A stretch of DNA of 64,000 bases from Mycteria americana (Eukaryota > Chordata > Aves > Ciconiiformes > Ciconiidae). Positions 55,101 to 64,000 of this stretch are shown here, piece after piece. How positions within the stretch are numbered: the first letter of the stretch is position 1; each line of letters starts with the position of its first letter. The stretch spans positions 76,923,635 through 76,987,634 of the forward strand of contig NC_134365.1 of the NCBI RefSeq assembly GCF_035582795.1. The letters are read 5' to 3'. Under the pieces are notes generated by a model. It had not been told where the DNA came from and ran no database searches. It was given only the letters and a program-made list of their open reading frames with translations. The position numbers and the translations under genes were made by a program.

Positions 55101-58100
55101 AGAGATATGGAAGATTGTTCTCTTTCTCCAAATGTTTGTATCTATCTTCCTGAGGTTCACAGTTCAAGGAGCATACACAATATATTACTTGACTGTTCCT
55201 ACCTGACGCTAAGGAAAAGTTGGGTGAACCTGTAGAGTTGAGAATAACTGATAAAATTAAATTTTAAAAAAGGCTTTGGAGAGAGAAAAGCTAATTGCTT
55301 GGATGCATGACCCAGAATTATTTGTGTGGAGGGGGGATTTATTTTGGGGAAAAATAATAAAAGTAATAGAAGACTAGGTCTTTAAAACTGTAGTTTGTTC
55401 TTTCTCAACAGGCCAGATGTAGTTAACTTTATTACCTTTAATGCTTTCTGTTATGGTATGCCTAAGAGGAAGAGTTTTGGAGATCAGTTAACCAAAACAT
55501 GTTGTCCCTCAGTTTGGTTAACTACCACTGTGTCTGGTCTCAATCAGAAAGGAAAATAATCTTCGTCTTAATTGAGTGGCTAGCTTGTCTTCTGGGGAAG
55601 GAGGGAATAGAATGAATTAAACTTTTCTTGATCTGCTAGAGGATGTTAGAGGGGAGGAGATCAGCTAGAAAAGCTAACATACTCCACTAGAAGGAATTAA
55701 AGAAAAAGTGACCTGAGATATAAACATATTTGTGATGTGCACTGTCCATGTGCCTTAGAAGGGGTTTTCTGATGAAAACTGTCCAAGAAGAGAAGCTCTC
55801 TTTCTGTGGTTGAGTTCTTGGACAGAGGCTTACCAAGAGATGAAACCTGAGACACAAGGTATGCACAGAGGCTGAAACCCTTTCTACCACCTTATCAGGG
55901 GAAGGGGAAAGCTTTCTGAAATACCTCTGGTGAAATTAGATGACACATAGCTTTTTCTTTCAGTTTCTACTATATCTCTTATAAGCACATATAAATGTGT
56001 TGTCTGTTGCTTGTGCTGTGCTATGAATAAATGCTTGTGTTTGTGTCTGTCTTCAATCTGAGTAATTGTTAAGGTAATGAGATAACAAGAAGACATGGCT
56101 CATCTCAGATTGTTGTTTTTACACTGTTACATTCTTTTGTGAGTTTACATAAAACAGAGTTCAGAGATGCTTTAGCAAGTGCTTAGAGTGTTCTTTAAAA
56201 AAAAAAAAAAAAAAGTAGCAGAATGAATACCCCATCTTAGTTACACAAGCCAGGTAGAGATAGGGCCAGGGAGCAGAAATGTCTTCCAGTGATTACTAAT
56301 GACATTAAAAGTTCTCTGGTGTACAGTAAGGTGTCAAGGTATTCACTTGGTCATCACAGGTCACAAGAACTTAACTTTTATAAGTCTTCATAGCCTCTTG
56401 TTCCTGCCACATGTAATGAAGTTGTTGCTTGAGATATTTTTTTCCCCTCAGCATTTCACATCATTATTGTGACCATTTCTGCTTTGTTCAAGTGAATCCA
56501 ATTCAATTGTCAAATACAAGTAGCGTATGAAAAACTGTTTCAGTGCAGTAGTGCTTCTTGTGATGCGTTCCATTGCCAGAATTGAATTGATGAGTACTAT
56601 GGGGAAAATCATGTGTTCTACATATTAAAATAATTTTTCTTCTTAGAGAGGCTCACAGTCAAACAGAGAAACGAAGAAGAGACAAAATGAATAATTTGAT
56701 AGAGGAATTGTCTGCTATGATACCTCAATGCAATCCCATGGCACGAAAGCTAGACAAGCTTACAGTGTTACGGATGGCTGTGCAACACTTAAAATCTTTA
56801 AAAGGTGAGTTTTAGGAAACTAATCCTGAAAGTCCCTGTTCTATCAGGATGTATACTGTGTATCTACTTTGATGTTAAATAAATCAAAGGTCATTTATTT
56901 TACTTTTCCTTACTGAATTCAGTTCCGAGTCTGTTCTTCACTTAAATTTACGTGTTTGTAGCTTCCAGAACTTCATTTCTTCTTTTTGCTTAGTAGAGCA
57001 GAAAAAAAGCCACCGTTCAGCGTCTGATACTTTCTGTCTGCTAAGGGTATGCCTTGCAATTGAGTCACTCCTTGATTCTTTTTAAAAATTACAGCAATCA
57101 AACAAGTCTGTCTTTTCATTATTTTCCAACCCCAAATTAAACGTGTGTTCTATGATCTCTCCGCTTTCCATCATACTTTCTGTAACAGTTATGTCTGTTG
57201 TGCCGTACCGATGCCAACAGCTATACTGCTAATAGAGAAGCAAATGGTCTTCATGCTCTTGTTTGTTATTCCCAAGTTTGTGATTGCATCAACCCTTTGT
57301 CTCTGTATTGGAATTCCATGTTTGTCTGTTGACTTTGAAATTTACAACATCATGGAAAAAGACTGTTAAAAAAAGGCTTACCTAAAGAAGCTGATGTAAG
57401 TAGTTGCACTGGTAGGGAGCACAGAGAACTCGCTTCAGTGAGAGGTTAAGTCTTTTACAGTGTAACTTCATAAAACCAAAACCAGTGGTGTAAAACTAAA
57501 GAAAAAATTATGTTTGGACGTAATCATCTTTCAAACTTACTTTTTGCCTGCAGGACCAGTAGTCAAAAGGAATGTTTCAAGACAAAACATAGTTTAACAG
57601 AATGGTTGATGGCTTTGATTACATTAAAGTCTTAAACACCATGAAATGTTAGAGAGTACCAAGAAAAAGAGTTATCAAAAGTTTATATCCTCAGTCAGCT
57701 AGCAAAGTTAATCATGGATCTCAGTGAATGGTTTAGTGTCGGGATCAAACCAGGATATATTTTCCTCTCCTTTTGCTACTGCTAGGTTTTGGGATTTTTT
57801 TTCCTCCCCTAAGAAATTTATATCCAAATACAAGTTGCGTATTGCATGGTCTATCAGCAGCACACAAGGTTTCAGGGTTTTTTGCAGCACTGTTTCAGAA
57901 TAATTATTTGATCAACTGTAAGCAAAGATGCAAGACTATCTGCATGGCAAAAAAATGGATTATGAATAAACATATCTACTAAGAACCCCATTAGTCTTAA
58001 GTCAAAGGAGTATAGGAAACGAATTATGCTACTAACTTGACAGTAATAGAATCATAGAATAATGTAGGTTGGAAAGGATTTCTAGAGGCCTGTTGGCCCA

Positions 58101-61100
58101 AGCCGGCTGAGAATTTTGCATAAAGAAATATTGTGACAAATTAGCAGGGCAGTAATTGCACTTGCAGTTTAAACAAGCATCTACAAGAAATCTTCAGCTC
58201 AAACATTTGTATTTTAACAATAGGATATGAAAACTGGAGTCCATCCAGCACAGTTATTATATGTATCTTCAAAACAAATGCTTTAAGAAAATACAAGATA
58301 CTATGTGGAATTGAATGCTGAAATTTGCTGGAAAGTTCAACTGCTATTTATCTAAAAAAAAAATCTACAAAAAGTTGTGGAAATGCTTGTAATGGCTAAA
58401 AATTATTTTAGAGTACTTGCCATGGGTGGTAGAACGGTAAATGTAGTGAGTCAGTCTCATTACATTTAGTGAGACATTAAATTTAACTACAATACAGTGT
58501 TTTGGATTGTTGGATATATAGTACTAATGAAGCATTATTCATGACAATCGATAACATTGGAATTATTCAGATTCAGCAAATGCTAAAGATTCTGAAATAG
58601 GCCTATGAAATGTTTCTAGAAAATTCAGTTCTCATAATACCGTTTCTCTAGCAGTACATTAAAGATATCTAAACAGAAGTTTCCTTGTTTTATGCTAAAT
58701 AAAGGGCAAGAAAAAACTGGTTGTGTGCCCATATTCATTACCAGCATATGTTTGAGTTTTGTATTTTTAATATTTTTAGAATATTTAATTTTTTTTTTAT
58801 TCAGCCGTTGTGGTTGCAAAGAAAATTTATAAAATACAAAACAAGTATAACTCTTAAAAGTAAATTTAAAATGTAACTTTTGACATTATATCTACAAATA
58901 ATGTATTTTCCAGGTTCCACTAGCTCCTATACAGAAGTCCGGTATAAACCTTCATTTTTAAAGGATGATGAGCTCCGACAATTAATCCTTAGGGTAAGTG
59001 GAAGAAAACTCTCAGGTAAATGATGTCCTTATTAAAGTTTGCCATTAACTTGAGGTTTTTAGTTGTAGAGTGCTTTTTTCCCATCTTTTTCTTCAAGCAA
59101 GTGTTTTGGGGTACTTGATAAGTACTGATTTATAAATGCTGTACGCTATACAGGCTTTTTCATAAAGGGGTACAGAAGATGATTTGTGAGCATGGCAGAC
59201 AGCAGCCCTTGAAGGGATAATAAACCTGTATACAATCTGTGTATTTAATACATAAAATTTTTTAAGTTGAAGTCTGCATGCAAGTATAGAGAACGCTTTT
59301 AATTATGCATAAATATACTTGCAATTTTTTGCTCTCCTTAATTTAAATTTTTAAAGATGTACGTTGAAAAAGATACAGAAATAATACCTGAAAGAAAATC
59401 TTCTTGTTCTCACACTTCATCATATACCCACACCCCTTTACCCTTTCTCGTTTGCAACTATTTTCTTTTTTCCTTTGCTGCAATAACAGACTTTGCCAAG
59501 ATCTGTAAGATGACTCCCAAGTTAAGCTGTTTTGCAGCTGGCCGCCTCTTTTCCCAAAGCTGTGTTTAAGAAACTTTAGCTGTCTGTAGTTGAAGGTCTG
59601 ATTTGGTCCTTGCAATCTTAATTGCTTTTTGGTGTGATTTATAACTTACTTAATTTTAAAAAAATCAGGTTTAAAAGTGTGCTTCCTTGTAGTCATCAAT
59701 ATTTATTGTATATTTTAATTGTATATTTTTAAAGACAGTATCTTTATATTTTCAGGCTGCAGATGGATTCCTGTTTGTGGTTGGATGCAACAGAGGAAAA
59801 ATTCTGTTTGTCTCAGAATCCGTTTGCAAAATACTTAATTATGATCAGGTGGTTATAACTGAGTCTCTTGGTTTGCTTTTACCTTGCATTTTCTTAGAAA
59901 TTTTTAAACTTTTCAATTTTATTGTATATTACTAAAAACCAGTCCTTGTGTAACATTTCTTGGAATTTCTTTGATTTAACCTCCTTCAGAGTAAGGCTGA
60001 ATATCCTGGAACGAAATATTTGCAAGTACAGTCAGTGTTCCTGACCTGAGTATTAGCACCAGATTTCAACTGATCATCCTTAAGAAAACTGCTAGTCTGA
60101 GAGGAAGGGATAATTTGAAGATGTCCTAATTTCTATCTCCAAGAGATTTTCTTTTAAATGGTGAAGTGATTTGGGTTTGGTTTTTTTTTTAGGCCAAGGA
60201 AAATTGGTAGTTCAGCAGTGGAAGTTAATTAAAGCTTTCCTTGGTAATGCCTTTATGCTCAGATGCACTACATAACACCTCATCCACAATAACTATCCAT
60301 GTATATACTCTTAACTGGAAGGAAACTGATATAGTGTGAGTTAGCTTAGCCTGTAGAATAAGAGAAATAGGAAAAATGTAAGTACCTTCTTTTAGTTGAC
60401 ATTTAACATAATGGACAATTACTACAAATAATCAAGGCATGATAACTTGTTCATGTAGCTATGACTTCTGTTCCAAAAACAGAGGCTAAAACAGTTAGTG
60501 CTTCCATCTGTCTACTTCTATAATTTTGAAACCATTTGTGCTATGTTCGTTTTCTTCAAAACGGAAGGATAACCAATCTGGACTCTGTTTTATAAATTTT
60601 TTTTTCTTTTTTTAGAAAAACAAAATATATCCTTTAAATTAAAGTGAAATGAATCATCTTATGGGATTCAGCATAAAGCAAATTTTATTTAAAAAAACAA
60701 AACAAAAAAAAACAAAACAAAAAACCAAAAAAACCCCAAACAAAACCCAAAACCCCAACAAACCAAAAAAACCCCCTTCTACACTGAATTTACTCAGGGA
60801 CTAAAAAGTACCTTTTGGAGTCTCTCACATCAGCCATACCTACTTCCAGACCCATAAGATCTTCACTACTCCAGCCAAAGAGGTTCAGAGAACATGACTG
60901 ACTGAACGCATGAATTTAACTTGTTTGGGAATCATTCTAGGTTATGAATCCCATCCTGCAGCCCAGTCTGTACATTTCGACAAGGCACAAGGCTGCTATT
61001 AGCCTTTCTCAGTGGCACTCAGCATGTTGCCTTTGCATTAGGGTTAGATGGAGACTGGGCAAATGAAAGAGGCTATATGTTTATCCTGCTTTCTTAGAAG

Positions 61101-63022
61101 CTTTTCATTAAAGCCATTTCTGACTCTAGCTTACTGGAAAAGTGCTCCCCTTTATGTATACGGTGATCACATAGCAAGTGGCATGGGTCCAAACTGAGTT
61201 GCAATTTGAGTCTAGAATACTGCTTGTCAACACAGCTCCTTTCTACCCATTGATCTGACCTGCTGTGGTGAAGGTAAGCAATCAAAAAACCCAAACTAGC
61301 CCACTTCTGTGAGAATTCCTTCCTGTTTCAAAATAAAGTAGTGCAGCAGACCAGTTACTTTGGATCAGCAGAGTCAGCAGGTTGAATGGATCCCAGCTAG
61401 AGAGATTCCTGTAAATATCCCCTGCTAAGGAGTGCTGAAGTGAGCTGACCCCTGCTTCCAGGCAGCTCTTGGCTCAGTGGTGCCATTTTGTCCAACCAAA
61501 TTAGAGCTCTGTCATTAGGTAGCATGAATATTTATTCCTATTTCCCAACTTCCCCCCTCCTATCCCCAATAATCTGTGAGTGGAATGATTTTGTCTATAA
61601 CCTTCTTTGGCTAGGATCAGGAATCATATTATGTACATAAATAAAACATTGGGTTTTACAGAACTGTTTTTTAATATCCAACTCAATCTGCTGTTTTGCA
61701 AAGGGGAAATAACAAATTATGGTTTTACTACCCTGTTTTTATAAAAATAATATTAAACAACGGCAAATTAAATGTGGATCAAAATATTGATGTTTAGAGT
61801 AACTGTCATATTTCACTTTTTTTTTAATGGTGTAGAAAGTTGTTTTTCTGAGAAGTAATATGTATGGGGTCCTGTTCTAAAACGATGTGGTTCTTATATC
61901 TTTTGGGTTCTGATGGTGGTTTTTTTTCTTTTTTAAATAGGCCAGTTTAATTGGACAAAGTTTGTTTGATTACTTGCATCCAAAAGATGTTGCAAAAGTT
62001 AAGGAGCAACTTTCTTCTTCGGATATCTCTCCTAGGGAGAAGCTTGTAGATGGGAAAAGTAAGTAATATTTGAATATGCTCAGATTTGTTTAAAGAGATG
62101 TTAATAAATTTAGTTATTATGCAGGACATATTCATGTGTTCGTATGTGCATGGATGTACAAACGTGAGGTATAATTTCTATGAACCAAACATATTTGAAT
62201 GCTTATCTGCTGCTTAGAATGCACTTACAGTTTAAAAGCTAGCCCAGAAAAGAATTTATTTTAGATAATATGAATGACTGAAATTTGCATTGTTAAACAT
62301 TTACCAAGATGTGGTCTGACGTTCTTCCTACCAGGCATACTACTTTTTTTTCTTGTATTTGATAGGTCTTGTCAATACAAAAGACCTGATGTAGTCGAAC
62401 ATGGGATAAAATACTTCAATATCAAGAATCACTGTCTTCTCTGAAAATGCTAAGTGTCCATCCTAATTTAACCAAATCTTATTTTGTTTACAGTTATTTC
62501 TAATATGGAAAACATTATGTACTGTGCAGCTAATCACTATTTTATAGCTGGCTTTTATAAACTTCTTTGCAGTTCTTCCTTGTACCAAATAGAAGTTGAA
62601 AGTTTATAAAGCATATTTATTAAAATAACAATTCAAAATATCAAGAAGGGTTTAAAAGTAGTTTGGTAGTTCTTAATTTTAGAATCTGTGTGACAGTCAT
62701 GTTTTCTTTGCCCTATGTAAGTTATTAGACTTTTTTCATTTTTAATTATAAGGACAAAATTTACGCAACTAAAGAGTAAGGAGAATGTGCTGGAAGCTAA
62801 AATGAAGAACAGGCATTGTATTCTGAAGTTTTATTGTTGGGTTTTGGTTTTTTAACTACTTTACTAAATTTTTATAAGCTGGCTTGCAAGTACACACAGA
62901 TTTTCAAGCTGGACCAGCTCGGCTGAATTCTGGTGCTCGACGTTCCTTCTTCTGTCGGATAAAATGTAGTAGGACCACAGTCAAAGAAGAAAAGGAGTGC
63001 TTGCCCAACCCAAAGAAGAAAG
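40053..63022 (+). CDS. BMAL2: BMAL2 (ARNTL2) circadian bHLH-PAS transcription factor, first nine coding exons (3' part off the window)
   Basis: Joining 40053-40113, 48672-48819, 50152-50187, 53915-53953, 56647-56804, 58914-58993, 59756-59848, 61941-62058 and 62879-63022 gives one open frame of 292 codons plus one base. Order: acidic Ala/Glu-rich N-terminus (1-21), basic NLS-like [10 protein letters not shown] (about 60-68), acidic linker (71-95), bHLH (about 96-148) with the E-box-contacting pattern His98, Glu102 and Arg106, then PAS-A from about 165 with [19 protein letters not shown]. From family knowledge, BMAL2 pairs with CLOCK or NPAS2 and drives E-box genes in the clock loop. The paralogue BMAL1 is an alternative, but the N-terminus and the STK38L neighbour support BMAL2. 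PAS-B and the C-terminal activation domain are beyond 64000. Confidence 0.94.
40254..40304 (+). repeat. (CTGT)n-(CTGC)n-(CTCC)n compound tetranucleotide repeat
   Basis: Consecutive blocks of CTGT, then CTGC, then CTCC units, located just after exon 1 inside the CpG island. Confidence 0.92.
40855..40880 (+). repeat. (GT)n microsatellite
   Basis: About eleven TG units, ending in gcgtgc. Confidence 0.9.
43583..43615 (+). repeat. Short perfect inverted repeat (hairpin)
   Basis: Arms ctgttatgcc (43586-43595) and ggcataacag (43603-43612) are perfectly complementary around a 7-base loop. G-T and A-T pairs extend the stem to about 13 pairs. Confidence 0.85.
48672..48819 (+). CDS. BMAL2: BMAL2 coding exon 2 (codons 21-70), NLS-like segment
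   Basis: Acceptor attcacag ends at 48671; donor gtaagt starts at 48820. The exon encodes a Ser/Thr/Pro-rich N-terminal region, then [13 protein letters not shown]. The [10 protein letters not shown] block is shared by BMAL1 and BMAL2 and acts as a nuclear localisation signal in BMAL1. It leaves in phase 2 (CA of Gln70). Confidence 0.93.
48820..50151 (+). other. BMAL2: BMAL2 intron 2
   Basis: GT-AG intron, 1332 bp of unique AT-rich sequence. No gene or repeat family is recognised. Confidence 0.92.
50152..50187 (+). CDS. BMAL2: BMAL2 coding exon 3 (36 nt, codons 70-82)
   Basis: Acceptor tttctgcag ends at 50151; donor gtactt starts at 50188. The exon encodes [11 protein letters not shown] with Arg82 split. 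In and out phases are both 2, so it can be skipped without changing the frame. Confidence 0.88.
50796..51452 (-). mobile_element. CR1 LINE 3' part with C-terminal reverse-transcriptase remnant
   Basis: On the minus strand the frame reads the CR1 pol C-terminus, including [42 protein letters not shown] and [11 protein letters not shown]. The end at about 50796-50860 carries the reversed signature ttggaagggacctacaacga, then tcatctagtccaac. The element is truncated at its 5' end, as is usual for CR1. The other part lies at 52026-52080, beyond the inserted LTR. Confidence 0.93.
51453..52025 (-). mobile_element. Solo LTR of an endogenous retrovirus, inserted in CR1
   Basis: It is 573 bp long and has TG...CA ends in either orientation. 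It is flanked by direct repeats gcacgc at 51447-51452 and 52026-52031. On the minus strand it has a TATA box (tatataaag, complement of 51765-51773) followed by an ATTAAA poly(A)-type hexamer (complement of 51580-51585), which sets the LTR sense as minus. There is no internal retroviral sequence, so it is a solo LTR left by recombination. A 6-bp duplication suggests a class II (ERVK-like) element. I recall this LTR family in neoavian birds; the name is not assigned. Confidence 0.88.
52026..52080 (-). mobile_element. CR1 LINE fragment, 5' side of the LTR insertion
   Basis: The segment catgcccagatccctttctg, then cagggtagtc, is the reversed CR1 pol text that continues directly upstream of the part at 50796-51452. 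It shows that the LTR split a single CR1 copy. The 5' limit is approximate. Confidence 0.8.
53915..53953 (+). CDS. BMAL2: BMAL2 coding exon 4 (39 nt, codons 82-95)
   Basis: Acceptor tcctctag ends at 53914; donor gtacta starts at 53954. The exon encodes [12 protein letters not shown] with Arg95 split. Both phases are 2. It forms the acidic-to-basic linker directly before the bHLH domain. Confidence 0.88.
53954..56646 (+). other. BMAL2: BMAL2 intron 4
   Basis: GT-AG intron, 2.69 kb, with an A-run at about 56197-56214. No repeat family or gene is recognised. Confidence 0.92.
56647..56804 (+). CDS. BMAL2: BMAL2 coding exon 5 (codons 95-148), bHLH domain
   Basis: Acceptor ttcttag ends at 56646; donor gtgagt starts at 56805. 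The basic region [20 protein letters not shown] carries the His-Glu-Arg triad for E-box reading. It is followed by helix 1, a loop with [13 protein letters not shown], and helix 2 [12 protein letters not shown]. It is 158 nt and leaves in phase 1. Confidence 0.96.
56805..58913 (+). other. BMAL2: BMAL2 intron 5
   Basis: GT-AG intron, 2.11 kb. It contains a short CR1 3'-end relic near 58045-58112. The rest is unique. Confidence 0.92.
58045..58112 (-). mobile_element. CR1 LINE 3'-end relic
   Basis: The text aatagaatcatagaataatg, then taggttggaaaggatttctagaggcc, is the reversed CR1 3' terminus with its ATTCTATG-type terminal repeats. Only the last 70 bp or so is recognisable. Confidence 0.8.
58914..58993 (+). 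CDS. BMAL2: BMAL2 coding exon 6 (codons 148-174), start of PAS-A
   Basis: Acceptor attttccag ends at 58913; donor gtaagt starts at 58994. The exon encodes the linker and first PAS-A residues, with [17 protein letters not shown]. It is 80 nt and leaves in phase 0. Confidence 0.94.
58994..59755 (+). other. BMAL2: BMAL2 intron 6
   Basis: GT-AG intron, 762 bp. Nothing recognisable is seen. Confidence 0.92.
59756..59848 (+). CDS. BMAL2: BMAL2 coding exon 7 (codons 175-205), PAS-A core
   Basis: Acceptor attttcag ends at 59755; donor gtggtt starts at 59849. The exon encodes [20 protein letters not shown] and onward to KILNYDQ, the first PAS-A strands. It is 93 nt, phase 0 at both ends. Confidence 0.95.
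59849..61940 (+). other. BMAL2: BMAL2 intron 7
   Basis: GT-AG intron, 2.09 kb. It contains the A/C-rich tract at 60691-60776. The rest is unique sequence. Confidence 0.92.
60691..60776 (+). repeat. A-rich (AAAAC)n low-complexity tract
   Basis: About 86 bp of A-runs separated by one to five C residues on the plus strand. No retrotransposon body adjoins it that I can recognise. Confidence 0.85.
61941..62058 (+). CDS. BMAL2: BMAL2 coding exon 8 (codons 206-245), PAS-A helices
   Basis: Acceptor ttaaatag ends at 61940; donor gtaagt starts at 62059. The exon encodes [20 protein letters not shown] and then [19 protein letters not shown]. It is 118 nt and leaves in phase 1 (Thr245). Confidence 0.95.
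62059..62878 (+). other. BMAL2: BMAL2 intron 8
   Basis: GT-AG intron, 820 bp, AT-rich. Nothing else is recognised. Confidence 0.92.
62879..63022 (+). CDS. BMAL2: BMAL2 coding exon 9 (codons 245-292), PAS-A continued
   Basis: Acceptor tttataag ends at 62878; donor gtattc starts at 63023. The exon encodes [20 protein letters not shown], then [11 protein letters not shown] and [15 protein letters not shown] basic text (actual order [14 protein letters not shown]). It leaves in phase 1. The next exon is beyond the window. Confidence 0.93.
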
Positions 63023-64000
63023 GTATTCAAACAGTGTAGATGAAGTGGGGGCTTTCTGTCTTGAAACTTGGTATAAGTTCTGAGTTAGTAGTGTGACCCT
63101 TGTAGTTATCACTGACTTCACAAAGTAGCTGTAGAGAAGTGTAAATGTGTACTGGAGACACGTTTTGAAAAACAGTCTAATTGTACTCTTTCTCCTCCCT
63201 CTTCACTCCTGGAGAAGAGGGAGGGAGGAACCTGAGTTACAGTGGCTGTTTAGGAGTATGTGGTCTGTTGTAGTCAAATTTTAGAAGTTTCAGGGAAATT
63301 TTTGAAAGCACTGGAGCAGATCAGAAGAATGAAACTAAATAACATATGTCTTGAAGATAACTGTGAATAAGGCCTGCAAAATCTACTGTTTTGAAGGAAA
63401 AAAAGCAAGTAAACCAACTTTTTTTCTGATTTACTCTTGTGTGTATTTAAAAAGTATGAATTTTCTTTTTTTTGCTTTTAATAGTAAAGTTAATTTATCA
63501 GTGTAATTCCATTCATTTTTCCAATAATTTTAATTTAGTTCATATTTTGGTATGTCTGTACAGCAGTATACTCTTGTCAAGTTTTCAGTGAATTGATCTT
63601 TTTAAAATGTAACTTCCAGCTTTTATTTAATACCTTAGTATTGATTTTTGCAAGGGTGTGCTGAAATTGTTTGACCCTGAAAAAATCCTCCTACTTTTGT
63701 TTTTCAGTGTAACCTGTTATTGTTGAGAGTATGAGATATACCATACAATAGTACATTTTAAAATAGGTCTGTCATTGTAAGTAAATAGAATTGTCTCCCT
63801 TCATGTTGCTTGTCTCGCCAACTAACTTGGTGAGCTAAGAATTTAACGTGTATAAATGTTTCTCAGGAAAGCAGTATTGGGGGAAGGCACCTTGACAATC
63901 TGGGAAACTGACAAAGTCACAGTAGGATAACTCAGTTTTTCATTTTACAGAGTTGTTATATGTTTTCCATAGTTGATAGGGTTAATGCAGTCAAATCTAT
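63023..64000 (+). other. BMAL2: BMAL2 intron 9 (5' part)
   Basis: The sequence after the exon 9 donor shows no acceptor followed by BMAL2-like coding sequence before the window ends. Confidence 0.85.

Overview
The window is vertebrate genomic DNA from a bird. The evidence is CR1 retrotransposon fragments, a solo LTR of a type I recall from neoavian genomes, long T-rich introns, and two genes whose spliced products read as avian orthologues of known vertebrate proteins. Genes are split into short exons with GT-AG introns. There is no prokaryotic or organellar content. The species is not determined; a non-galliform (neoavian) bird is a guess from the LTR.

Two protein genes lie head to tail on the + strand. 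STK38L (NDR2 kinase) runs from intron 1 (the window starts inside it) through 13 coding exons from 8830 to the stop at 26932. Splicing these gives an uninterrupted 464-codon protein. Its 3' UTR seems to extend about 4 kb, to a poly(A) signal near 30985. Its non-coding first exon and promoter are not in the window. After about 8.6 kb of intergenic DNA, a CpG-island promoter at about 39.6-40.45 kb starts BMAL2 (ARNTL2). Nine BMAL2 coding exons are visible (40053-63022): acidic N-terminus, NLS-like segment, bHLH domain and the first part of PAS-A. The rest of PAS-A, PAS-B and the C-terminal activation domain lie beyond the right edge. The order STK38L-ARNTL2 on one strand matches human 12p11.23. 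The genes are neighbours by conserved synteny; no shared operon-like function is implied. One is a Hippo/MOB-regulated kinase, the other a circadian clock transcription factor that partners CLOCK.

Mobile DNA is sparse. A CR1 3' fragment (minus strand) in BMAL2 intron 3 is split by a 573-bp solo LTR with a 6-bp target duplication. Smaller CR1 3' ends lie in BMAL2 intron 5, just upstream of the BMAL2 CpG island, and probably in STK38L intron 10.

Points for a second look are: a GC-AG intron in STK38L inside the kinase domain; two consecutive phase-matched 36- and 39-nt exons in BMAL2; the BMAL2 promoter (palindromic TCTCGCGAGA, GGGCC repeats, G-quadruplex run and two upstream ORFs); the LTR/CR1 composite antisense to BMAL2; and a strong hairpin in BMAL2 intron 1. 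I found no convincing previously undescribed system. The window is mostly intron and ordinary gene structure.
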